Assembly: GCA_036560445.1 (NCBI GenBank)
Contig: DATBRG010000019.1
Coordinates: forward strand, 30,250 to 94,249
DNA from: DATBRG01 sp036560445
GTDB taxonomy: Bacteria > Pseudomonadota > Gammaproteobacteria > Burkholderiales > Methylophilaceae
Direction of reading: 5' to 3'
Length of the DNA stretch: 64,000 nt
The position numbers were made by a program, and so were the translations under genes. Below, one piece after another: positions 1 to 9,201 of the stretch. Position 1 is the first letter of the stretch. Every line of letters starts with the position of its first letter. The notes under the pieces were generated by a model. It ran no database searches. It saw nothing but the letters and a program-made list of their open reading frames with translations, and was not told where the DNA came from.

Positions 1-1023
1 GGCATTCGGTTGCCCGGTGAGTGATAGCGGCCCTGCACCAGGCTTGCCGATCTGGCCGGTGGCCAAGTGCAAGTTAATCAATGCGGCATTTTTATCCGTA
101 CCGCTGGTGGATTGATTGAGACCCTGACAGTACATGGAAAGCGTAGGGCCAGCACCAAACCACTTGGCAGCAGTGATGATGTCAGCCTCCTTGATGCCGC
201 AGATATCGGCCACCATCTTTGGTGTGTACTCGCGTACCGTGCTCTTCAATGCCTCGAAGCCTACTGTGTTGGCATTGATGTAGGTCATATCCAGCATACC
301 TTCCCACAACATCACGTGCAGCATGCCGTTGAACAGCGCAACATCAGTCCCCGGCAGGATAGCCAGATGCAGATCCGCCGCTTGAGCGGTATCGGTACGG
401 CGTGGGTCGACCACGATCATTTTAAGGTTGGGGTTTTTCGCCTTGGCGTCTTCGATGCGACGATACAGGATGGGGTGCGCGTAAGCGGTGTTAGACCCGG
501 CGATGAACAGGCAGGCAGTATGGTCGATATCCTCATAGCAGGCCGGCGGTGCATCGGCTCCCAAGGTGACTTTGTAGCCAGCAACGGCAGATGACATGCA
601 TAGGCGCGAATTGGTGTCGACGTTGTTGGTGCCAATCAGGCCTTTAGCCAGCTTATTGAAGACATAGTAATCCTCAGTCAGTAGCTGGCCGGAGATATAA
701 AATGCAACTGCATCAGGGCCATGCTTGCGGATAATGGAAGCAAAACGCTCGGCGATGTAGTCCAGGGACTCATCCCAGCTGGCCTTGCGACGCGGTTCAT
801 TACGCGATATGCGCAACTCGGGAAATAACGCGCGTGCGTCTGGTTTGGCCGTCAGGTGCAGGGTTGAACCCTTGGTACACAAACGGCCAAAGTTGGCAGG
901 ATGGTCAGGGTCGCCACGCACACCAGTGATCTTGCCGGCCTCTGTTTTGATCAGAACGCCGCATCCCACGCCGCAATAGCAGCAGGTGGACTTGGTCTCG
1001 ACGGGTTTTATCTCACTGCTCAA
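1..1023 (-). CDS. nasA: Assimilatory nitrate reductase catalytic subunit, N-terminal part
   Basis: Cytoplasmic molybdenum bis-MGD enzyme reducing nitrate to nitrite. Only about the first 340 residues are inside the window; the gene runs off its left edge. Seen: a TTG start directly after the nirD stop codon, an N-terminal [4Fe-4S] motif (CYCGVGCGV near residue 15, fourth Cys near 49 in RLCTKG), and the expected Mo-ligand Cys near residue 142 in a DTNSRLCMSS context. It is the last visible gene of the cobA-nirB-narK-kinase-nirD series, spaced by zero bases from nirD, so translational coupling is likely. The TTG is inferred from frame and position; no ATG precedes the first cysteines in this frame. 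A formate dehydrogenase is the main alternative but the operon settles it. Confidence 0.93.
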   Translation of the reverse strand, partial: MSSEIKPVETKSTCCYCGVGCGVLIKTEAGKITGVRGDPDHPANFGRLCTKGSTLHLTAKPDARALFPELRISRNEPRRKASWDESLDYIAERFASIIRKHGPDAVAFYISGQLLTEDYYVFNKLAKGLIGTNNVDTNSRLCMSSAVAGYKVTLGADAPPACYEDIDHTACLFIAGSNTAYAHPILYRRIEDAKAKNPNLKMIVVDPRRTDTAQAADLHLAILPGTDVALFNGMLHVMLWEGMLDMTYINANTVGFEALKSTVREYTPKMVADICGIKEADIITAAKWFGAGPTLSMYCQGLNQSTSGTDKNAALINLHLATGQIGKPGAGPLSLTGQPNA

Positions 1024-1332
1024 TTACAGCTCCAGATAAACCGTACCGTCTTCTACCTTGACCGCATAACACGCGGTATGGCCCTCATCCGGTTCTTCGG
1101 CATTGCCGTCAGCCAGGCCGATTTTCCAGCCATGCAGCGGGCAGGCTACCTTGTCTCCGTAGACGATGCCCTGGGATAGCGGGCCGCCCTTGTGAGGACA
1201 TTCGTTATGTAACGCGAATACACGGTCATCCTCAGTACGGAACACTGCGATATCACCTTTGCTGCTGCGCACTACTCTTGAGCCCAGTTTGGGGATTTCG
1301 TTCAGGGCAACTATTTTTTTCCACTCACTCAT
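1024..1332 (-). CDS. nirD: Nitrite reductase small subunit NirD, Rieske type
   Basis: Small subunit of the assimilatory NADH-dependent nitrite reductase, partner of NirB. The 102-residue protein is a single Rieske-like domain with complete [2Fe-2S] ligands: Cys45 and His47 in CPHKGG, Cys64 and His67 in CPLHGW. Many NirD proteins, such as the enterobacterial one, lack these ligands, so this copy probably carries a cluster. It is separated from nirB by narK and the kinase gene but lies in the same transcription unit, and its stop abuts the nasA start. Its length is that of the family. Confidence 0.92.
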   Translation of the reverse strand: MSEWKKIVALNEIPKLGSRVVRSSKGDIAVFRTEDDRVFALHNECPHKGGPLSQGIVYGDKVACPLHGWKIGLADGNAEEPDEGHTACYAVKVEDGTVYLEL

Positions 1333-1345
1333 ACTTTTATCACTT

Positions 1346-3040
1346 TCACGAAACGACCAACAAATAGATCAACAAAAAATTCAAAATCAGCGAAAACAAG
1401 GCTATCCATTGCCACTTTACCAGCTTGGCACGAGCAATAAGAGGCGTACGCTGCGGCGCCAGGATGGGCCTGAGTTCACCATGTTCAAGCGCCAGTAACA
1501 TTTCTTCTGCGGTTTCAAAACGAGCGGCGGGTTCGCGTGCCACCGCTTTGAGTACGATATTCTCCAGCCAGCCGGGGATATCCGGCCGGTAACGTGTGGG
1601 CGGCACTGGGTCGCCAAAGCGCGGGCGCTGGAAGGGTTCGATTTCGCCGTAAGGATAACGTCGCGTTAGCAGGTGATAAAGCGTTACCCCGGCTGCATAG
1701 ATGTCGCTGCTCATGCTTGCGGGCTGGCCGTCAAACAACTCTGGTGCCATGAAGCTAGGGGTGCCCGGGTTCTGCATGGCAGAAATGCTGCCGGTACCCA
1801 TACTGAGCGCTACACCGAGGTCAAGTATGCGCAGGCGTTCGTCTTTCCCCTGGTGGATGTTGGCTGGCTTGATATCCCTGTGTACGATATTCAGGCGATG
1901 CAATGCGCCGAGGCCGCGCATGAGTTCAGTGCCTATGCGGCCAGTCTCTGTGGCGGTGAAATGGTGCCCGCTATCCAGCATCTTTTGTAGCGTCGCACCA
2001 TCATGCCAACTCATCACGTAGTAGAGCTGGCTGCGTTTGTCCATGGTCAGCGGCAGCACCTGCGGCACATATTGCGAGACAACGCGCTTGGCCAGCCACT
2101 CTTCATTAAGCAGGGCCTGACAGCTATCAGCATCTTCGGCCAGCAGCGGTTGCAATGTTTTAAGCACGAAATGCTGGCCGCTGCCGCTGTTGCGTACCTT
2201 ATATAACAGGCTGGCGCGCGACTCATGTAGCAATTCCACCACTTCGAAACCATCCAGAGACTCGCCGGGCTTGAGTTTGGGTGGCACATGCAGGTGTTTC
2301 CCGCCCGCCAGTAGCTCTGAAAGAGTATCCTCGCCCGGCTGGTCTATACGTATGACCAATGCTGTCGCATTGTCCTGCCCATTTTGCGCCAACGCATCGT
2401 TGACCAGCCGGTCTGCGATCATTTGCGGGTTGTCATAGAGCCGGAGGGCCTCATGAATGGATTTTTGTCCGAGCACTTCCCATACACCATCGCTCATGAG
2501 TGCGAACACATCGCCCGCCTGTAATTCGCCCTCGGCATAATCTGCCATCAAGTGCTGGTCAAGGCCGACTGCACGCTTGAGCACGTGGCGCATGTCGGGC
2601 CTATCCCACACATGGTCGGCAGTGAGCTGCATCAACTCACCCTGGCGCAAACGGTAAATGCGGGTATCGCCGACATGGGCAAGGTAATAGCGCTGACCGC
2701 GTAGTACCAGTAGCGAGAGCGTAGTAGCCATGCCGGCGAGGTCACGATTAGAGGCAGCCTGCGCCAATAGCCAGCGGTTAGCAGCGCCGAGAACCTTATC
2801 CAACGATACGTGTACTTCCCAGGTATCGGGGGTGGCATAGTAGTCAGACAGTACGCTACGTACGGTCATTTCAGCCGCTTCCAACCCGCCAGCATTCCCG
2901 CTAACACCATCGGCCACGGCTACTAGCGCGCCTTTGATAGACATTTGCTCGCTGGTGGGCGTGACGATGCCGCAGTAATCCTCGTTACGTTCGCGCGGGC
3001 CGGCCTGGCTGCTTTGGCCGACGCGGAATTGCAAGGTCAT
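1346..3040 (-). CDS. PP2C phosphatase / Ser-Thr protein kinase fusion, tail-anchored
   Basis: A 564-residue two-domain signalling enzyme. Residues 1-240 form a PP2C phosphatase with acidic metal-site motifs (Asp21 in RNEDY, Asp44 in VADGVSG, Asp184 in SDGVW, Asp223 in QDNAT). Residues 265-520 form a Hanks-type kinase: Lys294 in FVLK, HRD at 387-389 in VHRDIKPAN, DLG instead of DFG at 407-409, and a GTPSFMAPE activation segment. A single hydrophobic helix at 545-563 ends the protein, so both domains should face the cytoplasm from the membrane. Homologues occur in nitrate assimilation operons of other proteobacteria, where their substrate is not well established. Position between narK and nirD suggests control of nitrate transport or reduction. 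Confidence 0.9.
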   Translation of the reverse strand: MTLQFRVGQSSQAGPRERNEDYCGIVTPTSEQMSIKGALVAVADGVSGNAGGLEAAEMTVRSVLSDYYATPDTWEVHVSLDKVLGAANRWLLAQAASNRDLAGMATTLSLLVLRGQRYYLAHVGDTRIYRLRQGELMQLTADHVWDRPDMRHVLKRAVGLDQHLMADYAEGELQAGDVFALMSDGVWEVLGQKSIHEALRLYDNPQMIADRLVNDALAQNGQDNATALVIRIDQPGEDTLSELLAGGKHLHVPPKLKPGESLDGFEVVELLHESRASLLYKVRNSGSGQHFVLKTLQPLLAEDADSCQALLNEEWLAKRVVSQYVPQVLPLTMDKRSQLYYVMSWHDGATLQKMLDSGHHFTATETGRIGTELMRGLGALHRLNIVHRDIKPANIHQGKDERLRILDLGVALSMGTGSISAMQNPGTPSFMAPELFDGQPASMSSDIYAAGVTLYHLLTRRYPYGEIEPFQRPRFGDPVPPTRYRPDIPGWLENIVLKAVAREPAARFETAEEMLLALEHGELRPILAPQRTPLIARAKLVKWQWIALFSLILNFLLIYLLVVS

Positions 3041-3068
3041 GAGAGCTTCCTAGTACAACATCCTTGCA

Positions 3069-4283
3069 TCATACCTTAGCGGCAGTAACCGCAGCTGAGC
3101 CCCAAGTTGTACGCCAGCGTGTCTTGACGCCCGTGAGGCCAACGATGGCCAACAGCGACAGCCCGGCGAATATCAGCAAACCTAGCTGATAGTTTCCGGT
3201 TGCTTGTTTGCACCAACCCAGGCTGGCGGCCAGATAAAAACCACCGATACCGCCGGCCATGCCGACCAGGCCGGTCATTACGCCGATCTCCTTGCGGAAG
3301 CGTTGCGGTACTAATTGGAATACCGAGCCGTTACCCATACCCAGCGCAGCCATGAGCGGCACCACCACCAATAGCGCGGTGGTCATGGTGGGTTGACCGA
3401 AGCTCATGATAAACAATAGCGCTCCGGCAATGCCGTACATGATAAGCAGGGTGCGGATACCGCCGACGCGGTCGGCGATATAGCCACCTACTGGCCGTAC
3501 CAGTGAGCCGGCGAATACGCAGGCTGCGGTGGCATAACCCGCAACTACAGGGCCTACCGCAAACAGATCGTTGAAATAGATAGTCAGTGATGATGCCAAG
3601 CCAACGAAACCACCAAAAGTGACGCTGTAAAAGAACATGAACCACCAGGCATCCGCATCTTTAAGGATGGCGACATACTGGCCAAGTGACTTGGCAGGTG
3701 GGGTATCCGCGCTATCCTTGGCGTTAATGGCGTAAATCACCAGCACCAGCACCAGCGGGATCAATGCCAGGCCGAATACGTTATTCCAGCCGTAGGCCAA
3801 TGCCAGGCTGGGAGCGAACAAGGCGGCGAATACGGTGCCCGAGTTACCGGCACCAGCGATGCCGAGTGCTGTTCCCTGATGCTCGGGCGGGTACCAGCGC
3901 GAAGCCAGCGGTAAAGCCACGGCGAAGGAGGCTCCGGCAAAGCCGAGGAATATCCCTAGAGTCAATGCTTGCTGGAAGTTTTCTATGCCATGCAGCCAGG
4001 CTGTAGTGAGCGCCAGGATGACAATCACTTGGCCAATCAGGCCCGCCTTTTTAGGTTTGATCTGATCGACCAGCACGCCCATGACGATGCGTAGCAAGGC
4101 ACCAGCCAGAACTGGCGTAGCGACCATGAGGCCTTTCTGTGCAGGTGTCAGGTGCAGGGTTGTTGCAATCTGCACGGCCAAAGGGCCAAGCAGTACCCAA
4201 ACCATGAAGCTCAGGTCGAAATACAGGAACGCAGAAAACAGGGTTGGCTTGTGGCCTGCCTGCCAGAAATTGCTTTTCATCAT
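3069..4283 (-). CDS. narK: NarK/NasA-type nitrate/nitrite MFS transporter
   Basis: Inner-membrane major facilitator protein, 404 residues with about 12 hydrophobic helices. Both nitrate-signature stretches are visible: GFAGASFAVALPLASRW with GIAGAGNSG in the first half and GMGNGSVFQLVPQRF with GMAGGIGG in the second. It lies 18 bases downstream of nirB and 28 upstream of the kinase fusion gene, so it is in the assimilatory operon. Together with NrtABD it gives the cell two nitrate uptake routes; here it could alternatively export toxic nitrite. A Shine-Dalgarno AGGAG precedes the ATG. Confidence 0.92.
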   Translation of the reverse strand: MMKSNFWQAGHKPTLFSAFLYFDLSFMVWVLLGPLAVQIATTLHLTPAQKGLMVATPVLAGALLRIVMGVLVDQIKPKKAGLIGQVIVILALTTAWLHGIENFQQALTLGIFLGFAGASFAVALPLASRWYPPEHQGTALGIAGAGNSGTVFAALFAPSLALAYGWNNVFGLALIPLVLVLVIYAINAKDSADTPPAKSLGQYVAILKDADAWWFMFFYSVTFGGFVGLASSLTIYFNDLFAVGPVVAGYATAACVFAGSLVRPVGGYIADRVGGIRTLLIMYGIAGALLFIMSFGQPTMTTALLVVVPLMAALGMGNGSVFQLVPQRFRKEIGVMTGLVGMAGGIGGFYLAASLGWCKQATGNYQLGLLIFAGLSLLAIVGLTGVKTRWRTTWGSAAVTAAKV

Positions 4284-4301
4284 AATCTCCTCTGGTGATG
4301 C

Positions 4302-6728
4302 TTATAGTGTGATGGTTTCGAACTCGGTGTGCTCTGCACGTTTCTCAACGCGCTCGGCCCATGGGTTGACTGCACCCTGCAAGGCGTATAGCAGGCGTTC
4401 GTAAGCGGCTTTGCGGCCTTCTGTATCTTCCAGTACACGTTTCTTCACGTAATCGAGACCCACGCGCTCTATCCAGTGCACGGTACGGTCCAGGTAGCGT
4501 GCTTCTTCACGGTAGATCTGGATGAAAGCCCCGGAATATTCGAGCACTTCGGCTGAAGTCTTCACTTTGCACAGGAATTGCGCGACTTCGGTTTTGATCC
4601 CGCCATTGCCGCCGACATAGATCTCCCAACCGGAATCAACACCGATGATGCCGACATCCTTGATGCCGGATTCAGCGCAGTTGCGCGGGCAGCCAGAAAC
4701 GGCGAATTTAACCTTGTGCGGTGCCCACATGTGGTCGAAGGCTTTCTCAATGTCGATACCCATCTGTGTCGAATCCTGGGTGCCGAAGCGGCAGAATTCG
4801 GAGCCGACACAGGTTTTGACAGTGCGGATGCCCTTGGCATAGGCATAGCCGGAAGGCATGTCGAGGTCTTTCCACATGTCGACTAGGTCTTCCTTCTTGA
4901 CCCCAAGCAGGTCGATACGCTGGCCGCCAGTGACTTTTACCATAGGCACCGCATACTTATCGGCGACATCGGCGATCTTGCGCAACTGGTCAGGCGTGGT
5001 CACGCCACCATACATACGCGGAATGACGGAATAGGTACCATCCTTCTGGATGTTGGCATGCACGCGTTCGTTGATGAAGCGTGATTGTGGGTCGTCCACA
5101 GCCTCATGTGGCCAGGTGGAAAGCAGGTAATAGTTGAGGGCTGGACGGCAAGTGGCGCAACCATTTGGTGTGCGCCATTCCATGGTCTTGATGGCATCCG
5201 GGATATTGAGCAGTTTCTTGTCGCGGATAATCTGCCGCACTTCTTCGTGGTTCTTGTCTGTGCAGCCGCATACTGCCTTGCTGGTGGAAGGTGGTGCATA
5301 GCCGCCGCCTAGCGCTGAAGCCAGAATCTGCTCGACCAGGCCGGTGCAACTGCCGCAGCTGGAAGCAGCTTTGGTTTGTTTCTTCACGTCATCAATCGTG
5401 AACAAGCCTTTTTCCTTGATGGCTTTGACAATAGTGCCTTTGCACACGCCGTTGCAGCCGCAGACTTCCATCTCGTCCGTCATGGCGGCAGCTTTGTCCT
5501 GGCCTTGGTGGCCGGTGTTGCCCAGGCTATCCTGGCCGAACATCAAGTGGTCGCGGATTTCGTGGACAGGCTTTTTGTCCCGCAGCAACTGGAAATACCA
5601 GGAGCCATCGGTTGTATCGCCATAGAGCACGCTGCCGATGATTTTGTCATCTTTAATGATCAGCTTCTTGTAAACACCTCCCACCGCGTCGTGCAAAACT
5701 ATTTCTTCGGTATCTTCACCGCCACTGAAGTCACCGGCTGAGAACAGGTCTATGCCTGTTACCTTGAGCTTGGTTGATGTGACAGAGCCGACATAGCGGC
5801 CGATACCAAAGTTGGCTAAGTGCGTTGCGCATACCTTGGCCATTTCAAATAAGGGTGCGACCAGACCGTAAGAGATACCACGGTGGGCCACGCATTCGCC
5901 CACGGCATAGACACGTGGGTCGTAGGTTTGCATGGTGTCATTGACCACAATGCCGCGATCGCAGTGAATGCCTGCAGATTCTGCCAATGCGTAATTCGGG
6001 CGAATACCGACTGCCATTACGACGAGATCGGCATCAATCTCCTGGCCATCCTTGAAGCGAACCTTGGAAACGCGGCCATCCTTGCCGATGAGTTCTTCAG
6101 TGTCTTTTTGCAGTAAGAACACGAGGCCTTTGGCTTCCAGTGACTTTTGCAGCATTTTGCCTGCGGCTCTATCCAGTTGGCGTTCCAGCAGCCACTCGTT
6201 TTTATGAACCACGGTGACTTCCATGCCCTGAATTTTGAGGCCGTTAGCGGCTTCCAAGCCAAGCAGGCCGCCACCGATCACAACTGCATGCTTGTGCTTC
6301 TTGGCGGTTTCTATCATGGTGTCGACATCCTTGATATCGCGGAAACCGATCACACCTTCCAAGTCTTTGCCGGGAATAGGCAGCATGAAAGGGGTTGAGC
6401 CGGTTGCCATCAGGATGCGGTCATACTCTGCCTGGGTGCCATCTTCGGTATAGACGATGCGCCGGGTACGGTCTATCTTGTTGACGCGTTTGCCGGTATG
6501 CAGAGTGATGTTGTTCTCGGTGTACCATTCGCGGCTGTTGAGAACGATGTCATTAATAGTCTGCTCGCCGGCCAATACCGGCGACAGCATGATACGGTTA
6601 TAGTTGGGATGAGGCTCATCACCAAATACTGTGATGTCGTAAAATTCTGGTGCCATCTTGAGCAGTTCTTCGACTGTTCTCATGCCGGCCATACCATTGC
6701 CAATCACTACTAGCTTCATTTTTTGCAT
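4302..6728 (-). CDS. nirB: Nitrite reductase [NAD(P)H] large subunit
   Basis: Cytoplasmic siroheme enzyme reducing nitrite to ammonium with NADH. The 808-residue protein shows an N-terminal FAD/NAD oxidoreductase (VVIGNGMAGMR near residue 8, AVVIGGGLLGLEAA near 150), two BFD-like [2Fe-2S] stretches (CGCNGVCKG with SSCGSCTG, then CGCTDKNH with NGCATCRP), and a C-terminal sulfite/nitrite reductase domain whose siroheme-[4Fe-4S] ligands are TCVGSEFC and GCPRNC. An AGGAG lies seven bases before the chosen ATG. It follows cobA, which makes the siroheme precursor, and its small subunit nirD is two genes downstream. Confidence 0.96.
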   Translation of the reverse strand: MQKMKLVVIGNGMAGMRTVEELLKMAPEFYDITVFGDEPHPNYNRIMLSPVLAGEQTINDIVLNSREWYTENNITLHTGKRVNKIDRTRRIVYTEDGTQAEYDRILMATGSTPFMLPIPGKDLEGVIGFRDIKDVDTMIETAKKHKHAVVIGGGLLGLEAANGLKIQGMEVTVVHKNEWLLERQLDRAAGKMLQKSLEAKGLVFLLQKDTEELIGKDGRVSKVRFKDGQEIDADLVVMAVGIRPNYALAESAGIHCDRGIVVNDTMQTYDPRVYAVGECVAHRGISYGLVAPLFEMAKVCATHLANFGIGRYVGSVTSTKLKVTGIDLFSAGDFSGGEDTEEIVLHDAVGGVYKKLIIKDDKIIGSVLYGDTTDGSWYFQLLRDKKPVHEIRDHLMFGQDSLGNTGHQGQDKAAAMTDEMEVCGCNGVCKGTIVKAIKEKGLFTIDDVKKQTKAASSCGSCTGLVEQILASALGGGYAPPSTSKAVCGCTDKNHEEVRQIIRDKKLLNIPDAIKTMEWRTPNGCATCRPALNYYLLSTWPHEAVDDPQSRFINERVHANIQKDGTYSVIPRMYGGVTTPDQLRKIADVADKYAVPMVKVTGGQRIDLLGVKKEDLVDMWKDLDMPSGYAYAKGIRTVKTCVGSEFCRFGTQDSTQMGIDIEKAFDHMWAPHKVKFAVSGCPRNCAESGIKDVGIIGVDSGWEIYVGGNGGIKTEVAQFLCKVKTSAEVLEYSGAFIQIYREEARYLDRTVHWIERVGLDYVKKRVLEDTEGRKAAYERLLYALQGAVNPWAERVEKRAEHTEFETITL

Positions 6729-6784
6729 AACATTTCTCCTCTTACTTCTTCAAATTCTATTGTTCAGAACACATGTGCCCTGAA

Positions 6785-7534
6785 CTAGGCAGCGACTGCC
6801 AGTGCATCCGCCAGATTGGCGCTATGCGCCAGGCGGACTACTTCACCAATTACGACGATGGTTGGGCTGCTCAGGCCTTCTTGTTGTATTGCCATCGGTA
6901 ACATGTTTAATGGGCTGATGACTTGCCTCTGCTCGGGCAAAGTGCCTTGCTGTATGGCGGCTGCAGGCATGTCGCCTGGTACACCGGCAGCCAGCAGCTC
7001 GTTGACGATTGATGCGATATGTCGCATACCCATGTAGATCACCAAGGTAGTGCCGCCATCAACCAGCGCTTTCCAGTTAGGACTGTCGCCATCTTGCGTA
7101 TGGCCGGTGATAAAGCTTACGCCATGCGTGAATTCACGGTGTGTGACAGGGATGCCAATGATGGCTGGCGCAGCGATGCCGCTGGTGACTCCGGGGATGA
7201 CTTCAACCGTGACACCAGCTGCTTTCAAGGCCAGCATCTCTTCACCACCACGGCCAAATATGAAGGGGTCGCCACCCTTGAGTCTGGCGATAGTCTGGCC
7301 TTGCTCGGCCAGCGATAACATAAGCCGGTTGATGAAATGCTGAGGCGTGGATTTACAGCCGCCACGCTTGCCGACTTCAACTACACGTGCCTGTGGAGCA
7401 TGCAGCAGAATATCGCGGTTGACCAGGTCGTCAATCAATACCACGTCTGCTGCCTGCAAAGCGCGAACTGCTTTAAGCGTGAGTAACTCGGGATCACCTG
7501 GTCCTGCGCCTATCAAAAAAACCTTAGCTGTCAT
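6785..7534 (-). CDS. cobA: Uroporphyrinogen-III C-methyltransferase
   Basis: S-adenosylmethionine-dependent enzyme converting uroporphyrinogen III to precorrin-2, the first dedicated step to siroheme, the cofactor of NirB downstream. Signature motifs are FLIGAGPGDPELLTLKA at the N-terminus and GGDPFIFGRGGEE around residue 85. The start is placed at the ATG giving MTAKVFLIG; a longer reading starting at 7573 would begin upstream of the start site predicted from the sigma-54 promoter at 7570-7584, and has no ribosome site. No fused CysG dehydrogenase/ferrochelatase domain is present, so those steps must be encoded elsewhere. First gene of the cobA-nirB-narK-kinase-nirD-nasA operon. Confidence 0.92.
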   Translation of the reverse strand: MTAKVFLIGAGPGDPELLTLKAVRALQAADVVLIDDLVNRDILLHAPQARVVEVGKRGGCKSTPQHFINRLMLSLAEQGQTIARLKGGDPFIFGRGGEEMLALKAAGVTVEVIPGVTSGIAAPAIIGIPVTHREFTHGVSFITGHTQDGDSPNWKALVDGGTTLVIYMGMRHIASIVNELLAAGVPGDMPAAAIQQGTLPEQRQVISPLNMLPMAIQQEGLSSPTIVVIGEVVRLAHSANLADALAVAA

Positions 7535-7569
7535 TTTGGTGCTATTCCTATTCAATCCGCCATTGCATT

Positions 7570-7584
7570 GCAATTGCCGTGCCA
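7570..7584 (-). promoter_or_regulatory. Sigma-54 promoter of the cobA-nirB-nasA operon
   Basis: Read on the minus strand the site is TGGCACGGCAATTGCA, matching the RpoN consensus TGGCACG-N4-TTGCW at every defined base. The predicted start lies near 7558, leaving a leader of about 24 bases before the cobA ATG at 7534. This fits nitrogen-limitation control of nitrite and nitrate reductase synthesis. Confidence 0.85.
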
Positions 7585-7657
7585 GTAAAAATTACCTGCA
7601 TATACAGTTAGTTAAAACTCTCTCCAAGTTAGCCTACTAAAATGTCGCCACTATAAA

Positions 7658-7693
7658 GTGCATATGCACCATGCCGCGCATCGACATGGTGCG
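7658..7693. promoter_or_regulatory. NtrC-like enhancer upstream of cobA
   Basis: Contains GTGC-N4-GCAC at 7658-7669 and a GCACCATG / CATGGTGC inverted repeat (7666-7673 with 7685-7692). The GCACCA half-sites resemble the NtrC consensus TGCACCA-N5-TGGTGCA, although the canonical N7 spacing is not met exactly. It lies roughly 100-135 bases upstream of the predicted sigma-54 start, the usual enhancer distance, and shares GTGCRTATGCACCA with the region upstream of nasT. Confidence 0.5.
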
Positions 7694-7722
7694 TATCAAC
7701 TCATCCCTTATTCATGACTGAA

Positions 7723-9114
7723 TCAGAATGTGTACATTGCTGTCAGCCATAGTTTTTCGGTATCACGGAAGTTCCCTGACTTAGCCGTTGGAGTTGCTTT
7801 GTAAGGGTCGTCTTCCGTGAATTTGCCGTACTCGATCTTGGTGGTGATATTTTTGTTTACAGCATACGCGCCAGATACGTTCCACTCCTTGCCGTATGAG
7901 TCACTTTTGCCGCCGCCAACCTTGTTGAAGTCTTCATCTGACTTCAGGATGTGGTAATCAGCAAAGAAACTGAAATCGCCGATTTTGTAGGTGGCCGTTA
8001 CGAAACTGTCTTCAATACCTTGTTTGGGGGTAACCAGGAATTTGTCTACCCAGCCCTGAAACAGGTGGTTAGTCCCAAATGGTGTCTGGAAGCCATAAGT
8101 TCCGTTGTTACTGGAAAGCAGTTCCTGATCTACGCGTAGGCCAAAGTTACCGTAAGAGGCACCGCCACCGACCTTGTAGTAATGCGCATCGATACGGCTA
8201 TCACCATCGCGATAATTATCCTGCTTGGCATATTCGGCGGTGTACATGGCTTTCCAATCGTCGGTCAGCTTGTGCACACCATCCAGGCGCAGGCCCAGAA
8301 TCTGGTTGGATTGGTCAGCTTTGGCATTGGCTGGTACGGTGTTGCCAAACCAGGCCAGGCCGAAACCTAGATCACTGATGCTTGAAAAGTAGCCATAACC
8401 GGTAATGGACTCGGTAGGTGAGAGGCGGTATTTAAGGTTGGCGATTTCCAGGCTGCCGTCATAACGCATACGGGTATTGATTTGTTTGACGCTTTCGATA
8501 TGCCCCAGGAAAACTTCGGTATCCGGGATGGATTTGTTGAGTACGGTAACACCATCAAACACCTGCATTACTTGCCTGAAGCCAATGTCGCCAATGAAGC
8601 GCACGTTATCAAGATTAATCTGCTGACGGCCTACGCGTAATCTGGTGTTCTTGATGCCGGTCCAATCAACAAAAAGCTGATTGATGTCGGTATCATCAGG
8701 GTCAACGATCTTGGCGTATTGGGTATGCCCAGGTTGATTAGACAAGGCGTTGATAGTTTTTGCGTTGGTACTATCGTTATAGTCGTCGTCTAGCTTGGTG
8801 ACATTAATCAACTGCGCAGCAAAGCTAAGGTTGTGGAACGGTGCAGTTTGCCAGCCAACCAGGCTGCGCAAGGTCCACGCCTTGCCATCCTCTAATGGTT
8901 TGGTAGCAGAAGGCGTACCTGCAGGGCCATTGCCGTCTTGTTGCACATCTTCGTAGCGAAGTCTAAAGCTGGTCATGTTTTTCCCGGCCTTGATGGCGTC
9001 CAATAACGTGTAGTCGGGCGCTGTTGTTTCTTCGGCTTGTGCAAGGCTTGCTGCACTGGTAATTGCCAGCGCAACAAGCACTTGACGCAGTTTGAATCCG
9101 GTATTACTTTGCAT
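7723..9114 (-). CDS. Outer-membrane porin, alginate-export-like family
   Basis: A 463-residue outer-membrane beta-barrel protein. Seen: a signal peptide (about residues 1-27, ending ASLAQA before EET), alternating polar/hydrophobic strands with many aromatic girdle residues, and a C-terminal phenylalanine (AMYTF) typical of barrels handled by BAM. The sequence resembles the Alginate_exp/OprB-like porins that diverse Gram-negatives use for small solutes. Placed between nrtD and cobA in a nitrate island, it is probably a channel for nitrate or nitrite to reach NrtA; that substrate is an inference from location only. Confidence 0.75.
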   Translation of the reverse strand: MQSNTGFKLRQVLVALAITSAASLAQAEETTAPDYTLLDAIKAGKNMTSFRLRYEDVQQDGNGPAGTPSATKPLEDGKAWTLRSLVGWQTAPFHNLSFAAQLINVTKLDDDYNDSTNAKTINALSNQPGHTQYAKIVDPDDTDINQLFVDWTGIKNTRLRVGRQQINLDNVRFIGDIGFRQVMQVFDGVTVLNKSIPDTEVFLGHIESVKQINTRMRYDGSLEIANLKYRLSPTESITGYGYFSSISDLGFGLAWFGNTVPANAKADQSNQILGLRLDGVHKLTDDWKAMYTAEYAKQDNYRDGDSRIDAHYYKVGGGASYGNFGLRVDQELLSSNNGTYGFQTPFGTNHLFQGWVDKFLVTPKQGIEDSFVTATYKIGDFSFFADYHILKSDEDFNKVGGGKSDSYGKEWNVSGAYAVNKNITTKIEYGKFTEDDPYKATPTAKSGNFRDTEKLWLTAMYTF

Positions 9115-9150
9115 AGTGTTGCTCCTTATTAAATCGAGTAAGAGTGACGA

Positions 9151-9193
9151 GTGCTTTGAGCACGGGGGCCTGTCCTGACCGACAGGCCTTTTT
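9151..9193. repeat. Paired hairpins between nrtD and the porin gene
   Basis: Two inverted repeats lie in the 87-base gap: GTGC-tttga-GCAC at 9151-9163 and GGCCTGTC-ctgacc-GACAGGCC at 9167-9188, the second followed on the plus strand by TTTTT. The U-tract therefore faces the plus strand, although both neighbouring genes are on the minus strand. On the minus transcript it could act as an mRNA-stabilising or processing hairpin between nrtD and the porin gene; on the plus strand it would terminate antisense transcription. Confidence 0.55.
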
Positions 9194-9201
9194 CTTTGTT
9201 G

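Noticed and set aside
9167..9193. Terminator ending the nrtABD transcript
   Set aside because: The T-tract is on the plus strand, whereas nrtABD and the porin are on the minus strand, so it was recorded as a hairpin only.
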